64,000 bases of DNA from Ustulina deusta (taxonomy: Eukaryota; Ascomycota; Sordariomycetes; Xylariales; Xylariaceae). Shown in pieces: positions 23,840-35,359 of this stretch. The notes under the pieces were generated by a model. It did no database searches, was not told where the DNA came from, and was given only the letters and a program-made list of their open reading frames with translations. The translations under genes and the position numbers were made by a program. Position 1 is the stretch's first letter; the number at the start of each line of letters is the position of its first letter. The DNA lies in NCBI GenBank assembly GCA_023159155.1, contig JAJNNX010000021.1:558001-622000 (forward strand). The letters are read 5' to 3'.

Positions 23840-24729
23840 ATGAAATACCATCTCCTTCCAGCAACCCTATCCATAACAGCCGCAGCCGCCGCCAACCCCC
23901 CGGCCTTTTTCCTAGCAGGCGACAGCACAACAGCGGTCCAGAGCACCAACGGCGGCGGCTGGGGCAACGGGTTTCTCTCGTTTCTGGAAAGTCCGGCATT
24001 CGGCGTGAACAAAGGCCACAACGGCGCGACGACGAAGAGTTTCGTCGACGGCGGTGACTGGGCCGTTGTCACGGGGCTCGTCACTGACAATGTGGAGGAC
24101 TACGACACTTATGTCACGATTCAATTTGGCCATAACGACCAGAAGAGCACCTCTGGCGTGACGCCGGCGCAGTATCAGAGCAATCTGGTCGATTTGGCGA
24201 ACGATATCTGGGACCTGGGGGGAACACCGGTGAGTTTTGTTATTTGCTTGCGTATCTTTCTGGATGGTGACAAGTTTCGCGAAAATTGAGCGAGAGGCAA
24301 GACAGAGGAGAGGTATTGTGCTAGAAACGAGAAATAAGTCAGATGATATCAGCGATTAAACGTCAAAGCTAACATTCCCATAAGCTCTTAGTAACCCCCC
24401 TGACAAGACGCAGCTTCGAATCGAACAACACGGCCACAGACTCCCTGCACGATGAACGTCTTGCAACGATCGTGGCGGCAGAAGCTACAAACACGATATA
24501 TCTGGACCTAAACCAGGCCAGTCTCGCCTACATTGACGCGATCGGTGAGAGCGCCGCGCACGCGTACAATCTCAACCCAGACGACAACACGCATCTGAAC
24601 GACTGGGGAAGTGTTGTCTTCGGTCGCCTGTTAGCTGATTTGTTGCTTGAGAAGAAGCCGGAGTTGGCGCAGTGGATTCAGGCTAATGAGACGTTGAGTG
24701 AATTGATTGAAAGTGGTCTACCTGCCTGA
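23840..24729 (+). CDS. Rhamnogalacturonan acetylesterase (CE12, SGNH fold)
   Basis: The enzyme removes acetyl groups from the rhamnogalacturonan backbone of pectin, helping plant cell-wall breakdown. Exons 23840-24229 and 24385-24729 give 244 residues. Residues 1-18 form a signal peptide. The SGNH blocks are all visible: the nucleophile in FFLAGDSTT (block I), GWGNGF, GHNGATT (block II), VTIQFGHNDQKS (block III), and the Asp/His pair in DDNTHLNDWGS (block V). After splicing at GGTP the CE12 segment LLVTPLTRRSF is restored. The acceptor CATAAG is used because the nearby TTAG would give a stop. Length is close to that of Aspergillus-type RGAE. It is secreted, single-domain and lacks a binding module. 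Confidence 0.92.
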
Positions 24730-25492
24730 TCCTGATCATGGTATACAGATAGAATACTAAGAATAAAGACCATAAATATCAGTGATTCTGGTAGCAAAGT
24801 TATGACGGTTCAATGTTCAAAGTAAAGCAAGATCGCGGCGAGGAATACGAAGGTATCCTTGACCTAAGTACCTGATGATCAGCAACCTGCGCAACAACAT
24901 TGGGTCTATTCAGAGACTGAGCAATAATCATGCAACATCATATAAATACATCAAACCCAACAGCGTAAATCTCCCTCTCATGAGGTGAAGAAACAGGACC
25001 AAGCCTTTGAACGCCTTGCAACTCCCAGTCCGCCATCACACTCATGTTTTGTAAGCCGAGTCCCGTAGGATGCAATGCACATGGCAAACAACCAAACAAG
25101 AAGAAAAAGCCAAGAGCAGAGAGCTAGGGAGAAAAGGCTTCGCGTGAGAATTTTTTTCACAAACGCCCAACTAAGGAAATCCCTATCTGTCCTGTCATGG
25201 GTATACCTTATATCTTCGGGGAAAAAGTTATAACAGCAAGTTGTCGGTACTTAGTGAGGCTGGACCGGTCATCAGAACACTGGAATGTGCCCGTTCGGTA
25301 GGTCGAAAGAGCGGGGATCGTACTAATAGAAATGTCGTATCTATCCGGTCACGTTTTTCCGACTCTCACAGCCTCATCATCCACTTTTTTCCCCAGGATC
25401 CCATCCATCTTGATTCTTTGGGGGGTTTTTGGTTCTTTTTAATTTTCCTCAAAAACGCCTTGGCCAGTCTTGATTTGTCCCGTCCATACCCT
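24730..25492. other. Convergent 3' region between CE12 gene and OPI1
   Basis: Both flanking genes end here. The small ORFs present have no motifs. T-rich stretches near 25385-25450 may belong to the OPI1 3' untranslated region. Confidence 0.55.
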
Positions 25493-27437
25493 TTAACCCG
25501 ACTTTGCATCTTCTAGTGGCGCGTGAGACGGGCCGAGCAAATCTTCCTGTTGCTCTCTCTTCTTCCTACCCAGACGCTCACACCATTCTTCGGCGCTCAC
25601 GAGGGTACCATTCAATACCCCAGAAACCTGTGACATCATCTCCAAGCCCTCTTTGGCAAGGAGTATGACCCGCCGGGCACTTTCCCGCGTCTCCGACTCT
25701 TCTCGTCGCTCTTGTTCCGGACGTCCCTCTTCCATGCTAACCTCTGTCCGGTTCCCTGCTTCACGATCACTGGCCATGTTGGCAAGGTGGAAGCGCTGTG
25801 GTAAACTCGTTAAATGCCGTCGAACGAGTTCTCGAGCATTCTCAGGGAGGGCCCCGCCTGCGTATCGACTCACCGTGTCGATGACCTCCTGAAGGGTCTT
25901 TAGAACTTCCGAGCGCAATACACCAATCTTGGCTGCTAGCTGACTCCGGGTTTCCTGCTCTTCGTTTGAACTATTGCCATGGCCGCTAGATTCCCGACCC
26001 CTTTGCTCGTACTTCTCCAAGGTAATCGTGAGAGAGTTGACAGCGTTACCAATGTAAACATTAGCCCATCGAATCCAACCGAGGCAATATTTCAAACTTC
26101 GCAGGCTCTCCTCACTCATTGCTATACTCAATCCCGACGTCGACATCATCAGACGTGATTGCCATGCTGGCCCATTCGGGCGGTCATCAGAGCCTGGAAA
26201 TTGTTCCGTGTATGGAGGCGAACGAAACTCGTCGTACGCAGGCAAGGTATCCATGGATGACCGTCGATCATCTGAGTTCTCCAACAATGCTCTTGGGGTC
26301 TGAGCACCAGAACGAGACTCTGGTGTCGTGTCTCGATAAGTGCCACCCCCGGTTCCAACTTTCCGCCGTTTATTGGAACCTTGTTCTTCAAGGTCATCGC
26401 CATGGGGTTGAGTGCGGCGCAAAAACCACCGCACACCATTTTCGACACCTGTTGCGCGTCCGACAGATCCAACAGTGTTGGCGAGGGGGATGACGTACCC
26501 CTCGACATATTCAATGCTCGTCTTAATCCGCGGGTAGTAGTTCTTGGAGTTAGTATAGGCAGACGTAGCACTGTCAATGGTCGTGGCGAGGAACGGATGT
26601 GACGTGGTGAGTAACGATAGTAGTGGTTCGGGTTGCTGTCCCATAGTCAAGGACTGTGGCGACCTGGGAGGTGTTGCTCTGTGTATCGGAGAGGAAACGA
26701 AATCTGCATGGCATTGGTAATTTGTTAATAACTTTGGTCCGATTTGAACTTATGAACGCGACCCAATTCGAGGAAACATGGGAGATAAGATGCTAACCTG
26801 CTCTAAGGTCGCCGAGGGCTTCGGCGGCCATGCGCACGTCGGGATCATCGAGACTAACGCTGCTGGCGCGACCATCATAGAAGCGATCTGGCGATGCAGT
26901 GCTCACGGTACTATTGCTACTTATATCCGTGTCCATTCGCAGGGGCGGCTCGGGGTTCTGAACATGACTCGGAGTGTAATAGGCTGTCAAGGGATTGAGG
27001 CTTGGCCAATGGGACAAAGGCGGCGGCGCAGGCGGCGGGTACGCTGATTCCGGTGGTCGTTGTGACGAAGACGCGAATTGCAGCACAGACGACGAGGATG
27101 AAGAAGGGGAAGAGGAGGCGGACGCTGTTATGGAGGAGAGCGACGGTAAAGTATGGTTGTTATGGCTGCTGCTGCTCTTATTGGTGCTGTGATCGTCCCT
27201 GTTATCCACTGTGGGCTGGATGGGCGCAAGCTCGGCCGTCTGGGGGTCGGCGAAGGGCAGAGAGGTGTCGCGGAGCTGGCTATAGGACGGGGGAGGATAC
27301 AAGGGGAGTTTGAACTGTCGGTCGTGGCGGTCGAAATTGCCGAAGGACTCATCGTCGGACGGCAGCGGGTGTTTTCGCGACACATCATGCTGCTGGTCCA
27401 GCGTGGGCCGTGGAAGCGGCGACATGTGATTCTCCAT
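25493..27437 (-). CDS. OPI1: Opi1-type transcriptional repressor of phospholipid genes
   Basis: Opi1 represses inositol- and choline-responsive phospholipid synthesis genes and senses phosphatidic acid at the ER in yeast; the Neurospora relative is the clock-controlled CCG-8. Two exons (27437-26798 and 26703-25493) give 616 residues. The join GCA-G plus AT-TTC restores MAAEALGDLRADFVSSP, the most conserved motif. Other landmarks are QPEPLLSLLTTSHP, AYTNSKNYYPRIK, YVEGYVIPLANTVGSVGRAT and VRWFLRR, then a long disordered linker and a C-terminal helical part (SLKYCLGWIRWANVYIGNAV). The N-terminus is Ser/Pro-rich with PLYPPPSYSQLRDT. The first ATG of the open exon is used, though a second in-frame ATG four codons on is possible. 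The first exon might be preceded by a non-coding one. Confidence 0.93.
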
Positions 27438-30400
27438 ATTGTTCGTCGGCTGCCCCAGAGTTGGGATGGAACAGATGAAACCACAGGTGTCTCTGCTCCC
27501 CACGTGCGAGGCACTTCAGACGGGTGGTTTCGTCGCAAACTCTACTATTGGGCGATCATTTGCGTGGGCTGTGTCTTAGACCGGTCTGATGTAATAAAAG
27601 AGCAGGAAAGGGGGGAAAAGGAAAAGCAAAAAAAAAGAAGTCAGTCGAGTATTTGTGACGAGTGGTCGTGGACTGCACGACCAAGAAGATCAACGATTAA
27701 CACAACACATATAATAAAAAGTAGATGGTATGATAGAGCAAGCGAGCTGTGTCTGCCCCTGCTCTGTTCTCCGGAAAGACAAAACAACAGCCTCTGATCC
27801 CCGAAATACCAAACGGCGTGTGCACGATGGTGGGTTTAATGTCTTCGCAGATGGGTCTTTAAGTGGCTGCTCCAACTCCTCCGACTCTTAGAGTCCGATA
27901 ACTTGATCTGATCTCAAACTTGGCTTTGGGTCTCGACCCTTATTGGTTCAATAACAGTGATAAAGGCTACGTGAAAACAATGATATGAGTAAAATGTTGG
28001 GAGAAGGAAAGGTTGTTCTAGACTAGACGAGCCGCACGGACAATCAAGTCGTGGGGGGCAACGAGCAGAAATGTGGTGAACAGGAAACGCAAAAACGTGT
28101 AAGTAAGACGGAATGAAGAAGATCGAAGAGGGAATCGATGGGGGGTTCGTGAGGGTGGATTAGCGGGTAGGGTAGGTAACTATACTAGTACCTAGAGAAG
28201 GTACCGTAGTGTACAGTAGGCACTGAGGTTGAGACAGCGAGAGATGGAGAAGGCAAAGCGACCTGATCTGTCCTGGCCCGACCCAGGATTTGTCTGAGAC
28301 AAGGGCACGAGTTCAGCCTACAAATGAAGTGAAGTGGTACCTAAGTAGACCACTTGCAAGTGACATGTGCTCGTACCTGTCACTCTATTGTCCCCCAATG
28401 ACACCCAATTAATTCAAGTACCATACCTCTCTTTACTGACAAGGACGTTCTGAGGTGCTGCTCCGAACAGTGATGGCAATAGTGGGTGTTACTCAGTAAA
28501 CACATGCGCTGAATAGGCCTCATTAGACTGTACACGTACACCACCTCACCTACAGAGAGGTAGGTACATTATAGCTGTATCACAATACCTACGGGCGCGA
28601 GCCAAGCTGCAGGGTCCCGACGCAGTCTTAGCGGGGGCCAATTCCGAAGCTGTGTGTAGAGTGGACTTAAAGTGGATCTTTCGAAGGAGCTCGGCTCGGT
28701 ATCTAAGTGGCCCGTCATCTCATCGCTCGCATCATTTCGATATATATGGGCTTTTTGCTTGTGAAAATGCGCCAAAGTGGTCGTCTAGCCAGATACCGAT
28801 TGTCATCACAAGACATGGAACCCACCCACTCTTATGTTTTTGTCTCACTCGATCAATATGACTTGACCTCCGTCACCCTCCGCGACTATACCTACACTGC
28901 ATATAAGGCTACCACCCAATAGCTCGTTTTTGTAAGCGATGCATGTAGGTATTGCCAACGACATATCATGATATACTGTACTGACAAATGGTAGCTAGCC
29001 CCTAGAATCAATACCTGAGTACAGCAATGGGATCAGCGGTGTGCCGTAACCGGACACGATCGCTAGATTGATTACTGTGGTGGCATCCTTCGTTGATTGA
29101 TCAATGATGATGATAAATTATGGAAAGTTGGCACGAGAAGCCGGGCGAAAGCACGTGTTGGACCCTCCTCCAGGTCCGTCGACGGGTACGTGAGAAGGTA
29201 TGTTCGGTGCCATATATAGTAGGTACTACCTATCAACACCATCATGTACCCTGCCTGTATGGGCCACATGATCACATGCAAGTTTGAACTCGACGAAAAT
29301 TGATCCTCAGTAGATTAGTACTATACTATACTACACTAGGTAGGTATACCACCAAAGGTGGGTCAACTGACAGCCAATAGTGGCTAAGACTGAAACCCCA
29401 AACCACCATGGCACATGTATACTGGGGTATTCCTCTGCCTCTTTTTCTCTCCCACCTCCTGTGAACCGCCTGTGAACTGTCGATGTACCCAGTCTATTCG
29501 CAAATGATCCATGCATCGCTGGCTTTTGATTCTATTTTAGGGATGGATTTCTCCAAAGCACATGTCGAGAGTCTTAACGCCCGTCTCACGCTGTGCTCCC
29601 CCAATCTGCAAGCAACCATCTAGTATATCTAGTTGGAGTCGTCTTACACTAGGAGCGTCTCCCACCCGGCTTCTTTTGCCCACGCAGGGCAACTTTTCGT
29701 AACTCGAGGATCCTTTCCCCCTCCCCCGGCCGTCTCAGTCCGCATCGTCTAGTGTACGTGGTATGCATGTGTTGAGATGACATGGACCAATCCAGGATGG
29801 GTTATGTTCTAATGGCGCGCGCCTGGTTTATGGAATTATTATGCATCCCCATGCATACCTCGTGGGTGGGAACGATATGAGGACATTTGAAGTTTCCTCG
29901 CACCAAGGATTACTAGTGTTGGCGGTTTCAATCAAACTTTGCTCCAACCCTCGACACGGTTCTTCTTTCGGTTACTCGCATGTAGCGGATCAATGGCAAG
30001 AAAGCCCGTCATGGCTGGCTAGGTAGATCCATTGCAAGTTTAGACGCTCAGCTAACCATGTCTGAGGTACATCTTACCTAGAATTCGGAAGCATTCTCCG
30101 GCGACAAACACTGAGAGCGGAAACTGCATGCGGGCAGAGGAGAAAGCACGGCAACCAGATGAATAAATGGAGGGAGTGATGTTCGGTCCCTCTGACGCCG
30201 CCCAAGCAACAACTTGTCACCAAGACGGCAACAAAATACTCGGGCAGCTCTTATGGTACCGTATCCAGATTGAATCCTTCTCCGCGCCTCGAAATCGCTA
30301 GCAACATTAACAACGACACGATCGGAAGACCAGCAGAATGCCAGATCCAGTTGTGTGTTTCCAGAAGGAAGAATGAGCTGCACTGTCTAATGGACGCGTT

Positions 30401-30865
30401 GAGGAGAAAAAGAAGAGGAGAGAGGGAAAGCCTCTGCAAAATCAATCGAGAAGATATGGTGAGGACGTAGTGGGGTCCCAATAGTGGCCCATGCTCTTTC
30501 AATCATGTGACTTTACCAGAGAGGCTTCAGTACCTACTGGTCCGAGCTGTACTTGTGGCTGGTTAAGATAGTAAGTTACATAGATACCTAGCTCTGTGGC
30601 TTGGCAATCCCTCAGCTTCCATCATCCCAAGCGACGTGGGGTTTAGCTTTTGAAGGCATCCAACAAATCAACACCGACTTGTGCTATACCGCAACTCGAC
30701 AAGGCGACAACAGCGTATGTAAAGAGATAGTACCGCGCACCATACTCGGCAACAACATTAGTCGCATGAATACGTAGACATCGAAGTTACGGTCTGGGCT
30801 ACACGCCAATTGGCATCCGCCTACTTCCTCCCTTTCCCCTATATTCTACGCCGACAGCGCACACG
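27438..30865. promoter_or_regulatory. 3.4-kb divergent intergenic region, OPI1/APM1
   Basis: No gene was found. TAGGTA/TACCTA words cluster at 28150-28230, 28340-28600 and 29210-29345. The remaining ORFs (for example 30078-30383) are short and motif-free. The length suggests long 5' leaders or complex control of one or both genes; a non-coding transcript cannot be excluded from sequence alone. Confidence 0.5.
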
Positions 30866-32389
30866 ATGGCATCAGCCGTGTTCTTCCTCGACCTGAAGGG
30901 CAAGGTGCGGACACCATGATCTACCATCGTACTTCATTACGACGTCCCGTACTGATATGTCCATGTACAGACCCTGCTTGCTCGAAACTACCGGGGTGAT
31001 ATTCCCATGTCCGCCGTCGAAAAGTTCCCCATCCTCCTCAACGAAGCCGAAGAAGAGTCGTCCGCCGTACCGCCCTGTTTCTCTCACGAGGGCATCAACG
31101 TCGGTCCATCCTCGTTGCGCAGATAACCAAACTTTCTTACTGACACGACCCAGTATCTCTACATCCGACACAATAACCTCTACCTCCTTGCCTTGACGAA
31201 ACGAAATACCAATGCCGCCGAGATCTTGCTGTTCCTGCATAAGATCGTCGAAGTATTTACAGAATATTTCAAAGCCCTCGAGGAAGAATCTATCCGCGAC
31301 AACTTCGTCATCATTTACGAGTTACTCGACGAGATGATGGACTTCGGCTACCCCCAGACCACCGAGACCAAGATCCTGCAAGAATACATCACCCAAGAAT
31401 CGCATAAGCTGGAGGTCCAGGCACGGCCACCCATCGCACTTACCAATGCAGTGTCGTGGCGGTCGGAAGGCATAAGGTACAGGAAGAACGAGGTGTTCCT
31501 GGACGTCGTCGAGAGCTTGAACCTACTTGTATCCGCGAGCGGCAGTGTACTACGCTCCGAGATCCTGGGCGCCATCAAAATGAAATGTTATCTTTCCGGT
31601 ATGCCGGAACTACGCTTAGGGCTAAATGACAAGGTCATGTTCGAGTCGACGGGGAGGACGACACGGGGCAAGGCGATAGAGATGGAGGACGTCAAATTCC
31701 ACCAGTGCGTCCGGTTATCACGCTTTGAGAACGACCGTACTATTTCCTTCATCCCCCCCGACGGCGAATTCGAGCTCATGAGTTACCGGTTGAATACCCA
31801 GGTCAAACCCCTGGTCTGGGTCGAGTGTGTGGTTGAGAGCCACTCGGGGTCGCGTATTGAGTACATGTTGAAGGCCAGGGCTCAGTTCAAGAGGAGAAGT
31901 ACGGCCAACAACGTCGAAATTATCGTCCCCGTACCCGACGACGCAGACTCGCCCCGTTTCCGGACAAACATCGGCAGTGTCCATTACGCCCCCGAACAGA
32001 GCGCCATAGTCTGGAAGATCAAACAGTTTGGTGGCGGCAAGGAGTTCCTGATGCGCGCAGAGCTGGGACTCCCTAGCGTGAGAGGGGACGACGAGCATGG
32101 AGGAGGTATGACGGGTGGGTTTGGTGGCAGTATGGGTGGCGTCAACACCAAGGGCGCCAAGAGACCCATCCAGGTCAAGTTTGAGATCCCCTATTTCACT
32201 ACGAGTGGTATCCAGGTTCGATACCTCAAAATTACAGAACCGAAGGTATGTAGTCACATTCCTGATACGGTGGTGCTTGCTCTCGCTGACTTTCTAATCT
32301 CCTCTTAGCTGAATTACCCGTCACTTCCTTGGGTTCGATACATAACGCAGTCGGGCGACATTGCAGTGCGGCTCCCGGATGTCGCGTGA
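30866..32389 (+). CDS. APM1: AP-1 adaptor complex mu subunit
   Basis: The mu subunit of AP-1 recognises tyrosine-based sorting signals and works with clathrin between the trans-Golgi network and endosomes. Four exons (30866-30904, 30971-31099, 31154-32245, 32309-32389) give 446 residues, the usual length. The N-terminal longin-like domain reads MASAVFFLDLKGK, TLLARNYRGD, then YLYIRHNNLYLLALTKRN. The mu homology domain runs from about 165 to the end, with SWRSEGIRYRKNEVFLDVVE, IPPDGEFELMSYRL, and the final LPWVRYITQSGDIAVRLPD. The second intron uses an unusual GTCGGT donor, selected because it is the only one that joins GIN to YLYIR in frame. Conservation is strong enough to separate it from AP-2 mu. 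Confidence 0.95.
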
Positions 32390-33432
32390 AATGATAGAGT
32401 GGTGGTGTTCTAGATCAGTAGCGTAATGATACGAGAGTGTCCTCTTTGTGAAGAAGAGTATGTCAATTTTGGCCGCATGTGATATATCATACTTGATTCG
32501 CCTCGTACGTACTCTGCCAGTCCGCCTGAAGCGCCGGCTGAAGAAGACAAAGAATCGAGCTCTCTCCTGGTGTGTCATGATTATCTACTATCCTTTGAGT
32601 GAGATGTTTTAATCCTCGTGTTCGTGGGGCTTAGCTAGGACCTCTCGTCACTTGTTTCATGCGTTTTTTGACAACCTGGACGAGCTCGACCGTGTGAGGT
32701 TGACTATCGGCCCAACGTGATTATTATGCAGTCACCTAGGATCTGTGAGGTTTAGGATCGATGGATTATTCATTATTGACCGGCTGCTGAAAAAAAATGA
32801 TGTTTGTTTGCTGCTTACTCCGTTCTCGTCTTCACCCTCATGAGATTAAGCTCCTGGCGAGGCATCGATCGAGGAGAAGATGGTTTCGACGGCTCAGTCG
32901 TGGAAATGTTAAACTGGCGGAGTGTTCGACTCGCAGGATGGACATATCGCAGCCCGGTGTTAGGGATTTGCTCCTCCTTGACTACCTGTCACTTCTGAGT
33001 ATCAACCGTTTTTGTGGTTTCTGTTTCTGCCTGTTTCATCCAGCTTATTCCGAGCCTCTAGATCGGTGAAAGTCGGTAGCTGATTATTTTCAGCGGCTAG
33101 TTTAGGGTTGTGAGGATGGAGTTATGTGATAGAACCTGTGGACTTGTTGGGAGTGTGTGAATTTATATAGGATGAGTTCTCACGAGGATGAAGTTGGTTG
33201 CTTCAGGATTTCACCCGCCACGCTTTTTGAGCACGTTTAGACTTTTCAGATTTGTTTTGGGATTGCTATTCTAGTTACTGTAGCCCGTCGGTTGGCTTTT
33301 GGGCAGTCTCAGGATCGTCATCATCGTCGTCGCTAGCACCAACATCACCACCACGACTAATATCGGCATCAACATTGTCACCACTGTTATTACTGCAATC
33401 AACTTTATCTTACCATAATTGCTACTTTCGCC
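32390..33432. other. Intergenic region upstream of the HET gene
   Basis: No gene is seen. Immediately before the HET start, 33310-33405 is a low-complexity run of ATC/ACC/AAC triplets that probably forms part of the 5' leader or promoter. Confidence 0.55.
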
Positions 33433-35178
33433 ATGCGCCTAATTGATGTGAAGACCCTAGAACTCAAAGAGTTCCACCACAACATCCCGCCCTACGCCAT
33501 CCTCTCGCACACCTGGGGCAGTGAAGAAGTCACGTTCCAGGATTACCTCCTCGTTACCAATGCTCCCTCCAATCCCAATATGAATGCCCGCATCAATGTC
33601 ATCAAAAGAAAAGCAGGCTTCACCAAAATTCTCGGGGCCTGTAAGCGTGCACATGCCGATGGGTTGGCGTACCTCTGGTGTGATACGAATTGCATCGACA
33701 AGAGCAGCTCTGCTGAACTGAGCGAGGCTATTAACAGCATGTATGCCTGGTATCGGGATTCTGTTGTTTGCTATGCCTACCTTTCTGATGTGCGTTCTCA
33801 TCCTGGTGCTCCCGGACTCTTGGAGGAGGTTAAGAAAAGTCGCTGGTTCACTCGGGGTTGGACTCTTCAGGAACTCCTTGCCCCTGAAAAGGTGCTATTC
33901 TTTAATGCCGATTGGGCGGTCCTTGCGGATCAGCAGCAGTTGGCAGAGACTATTCGGGAAGTCACCAGAATCCATATCGGTGCGCTTCGGGATCGGAATA
34001 CGATTCCGGACTACTCTGTTGCGCAAAGGATGTCTTGGGCTGCTGATCGGCAGACCTCTCGGCAGGAAGACATTGCCTATTGTTTGCTTGGGATCTTTGG
34101 GATTAATATGCCACTACTTTACGGGGAAGGCTTGAAGGCTTTTACTAGGCTGCAAGAAGAGATTATCAAAGTGTCTGACGATCAAAGCATTCTTGCCTGG
34201 GACTTTCTTGGTAGCCGGCAGCAGTCTCTGGTTGGCATAATGGCATCATCGCCAAGTGAGTTCGCTTCTTGTGGCTCTATAGTCAGAGAAATGAGTGCCA
34301 TACGTTGGCCGTATTCAACAACAAACCTTGGTGTCTCCCTTCAACTACCGATGATCCAGACATTTATGAACAAGACTGTCCTGGTGGGGCTGAACTGCTC
34401 TATTGAGCTTCAGGAGTATAGGTCTTGCCGGAATGCACAAGCTGCAAAATTGCCTGGCTGGCGCTTTCCAGTCTGGATCTGGCTAAGGTCAATTGGCCAT
34501 AGTATCTATACAAGAAGCCCTAGTCCGGTGTCTCGCACATCATTGGCAGGTTTTTACCCTGATGGGGTAGATTGCGTTGTGACTAAGCTATTCGGCATAA
34601 CCAGTGCTTCGAGGGTTGAACCTTGGGTGTCTAGCATTTTCTCGTCTGCCCATAGCAATACTGCCGCATCAACGGGCTTCCACGTTACGATTAGCTTTGG
34701 GCGTATTCGGCCACGAACTAGCACATTTGAAGAAGCTTTTCTGCCAGGAGATTTCGCCGTACATCAAGTACCATCTAGAGGATCGCCCGCTCTGTCACAT
34801 GAGATTATATCAGCCGGAAACTACGTCGTGCTTTTATCAATTGCTTGGGATCATCAAAAACAGCCGAAACATTGGTGCCACGCTATTTTTATGGGCCTGA
34901 ACAAGACTACTATTCGCATTATGAGTGCGAACAATTGGGATATTCTCTTTGAAGATAACCACGAATCAAGTACCAGGAGAAATGATGATATAGGGCGAAT
35001 AGAGTATATTCACCACCGGATCCATGAGCTATCACGTCAGCCAACGCTAACCACTGAGAAAAGTGCGCTGCCTTTTGTACAAATGGGAAAGGACTTATGG
35101 CAAGACCACCACAGCCAGGTAAAGATTGTTGCTCACGTGACGTTTCAAGAAGTAACAAGACCACGATATATATCTTAG
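33433..35178 (+). CDS. HET-domain protein (heterokaryon incompatibility type)
   Basis: A single exon encodes 581 residues. The N-terminus is a complete HET domain of the HET-E/HET-D type: MRLIDVKTLELKEF, PPYAILSHTWG, LWCDTNCIDKSSSAELSEAI, YAWYRDSVVCYAYLSDV and SRWFTRGWTLQELLAPE. The conserved YSVAQRMSWAADRQTSRQEDIAYCLLGIFGI..LYGEG block follows. In characterised fungi such domains trigger regulated cell death after allorecognition. After residue about 260 the protein has no NACHT or WD repeats, so it is of the short class, with a C-terminal half of unknown function. There are no membrane segments. It ends 181 bases from the end of a Gfd2-like gene on the other strand, and a broken HET relic lies 25 kb away. 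The partner it responds to is unknown. Confidence 0.93.
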   Translation: MRLIDVKTLELKEFHHNIPPYAILSHTWGSEEVTFQDYLLVTNAPSNPNMNARINVIKRKAGFTKILGACKRAHADGLAYLWCDTNCIDKSSSAELSEAINSMYAWYRDSVVCYAYLSDVRSHPGAPGLLEEVKKSRWFTRGWTLQELLAPEKVLFFNADWAVLADQQQLAETIREVTRIHIGALRDRNTIPDYSVAQRMSWAADRQTSRQEDIAYCLLGIFGINMPLLYGEGLKAFTRLQEEIIKVSDDQSILAWDFLGSRQQSLVGIMASSPSEFASCGSIVREMSAIRWPYSTTNLGVSLQLPMIQTFMNKTVLVGLNCSIELQEYRSCRNAQAAKLPGWRFPVWIWLRSIGHSIYTRSPSPVSRTSLAGFYPDGVDCVVTKLFGITSASRVEPWVSSIFSSAHSNTAASTGFHVTISFGRIRPRTSTFEEAFLPGDFAVHQVPSRGSPALSHEIISAGNYVVLLSIAWDHQKQPKHWCHAIFMGLNKTTIRIMSANNWDILFEDNHESSTRRNDDIGRIEYIHHRIHELSRQPTLTTEKSALPFVQMGKDLWQDHHSQVKIVAHVTFQEVTRPRYIS

Positions 35179-35359
35179 TTTATTACTGGTAGGAAGCGCA
35201 TACATTTGAAGCCTTGTTGTAACATTGGTTGGACTAGAAATGTTGTAAAAAAGACAATATGTAATCGACAAAGGCATCTAGTTATTTAATACTGTGAGGG
35301 GTAATATACACACTCCCCTGTACCTTCCCACAGCCCCGTTAAGTTGTCGACTCTTGTGT

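Noticed and set aside
26381..27797. Plus-strand ORFs opposite OPI1
   Set aside because: They are antisense shadows of well-supported coding sequence.
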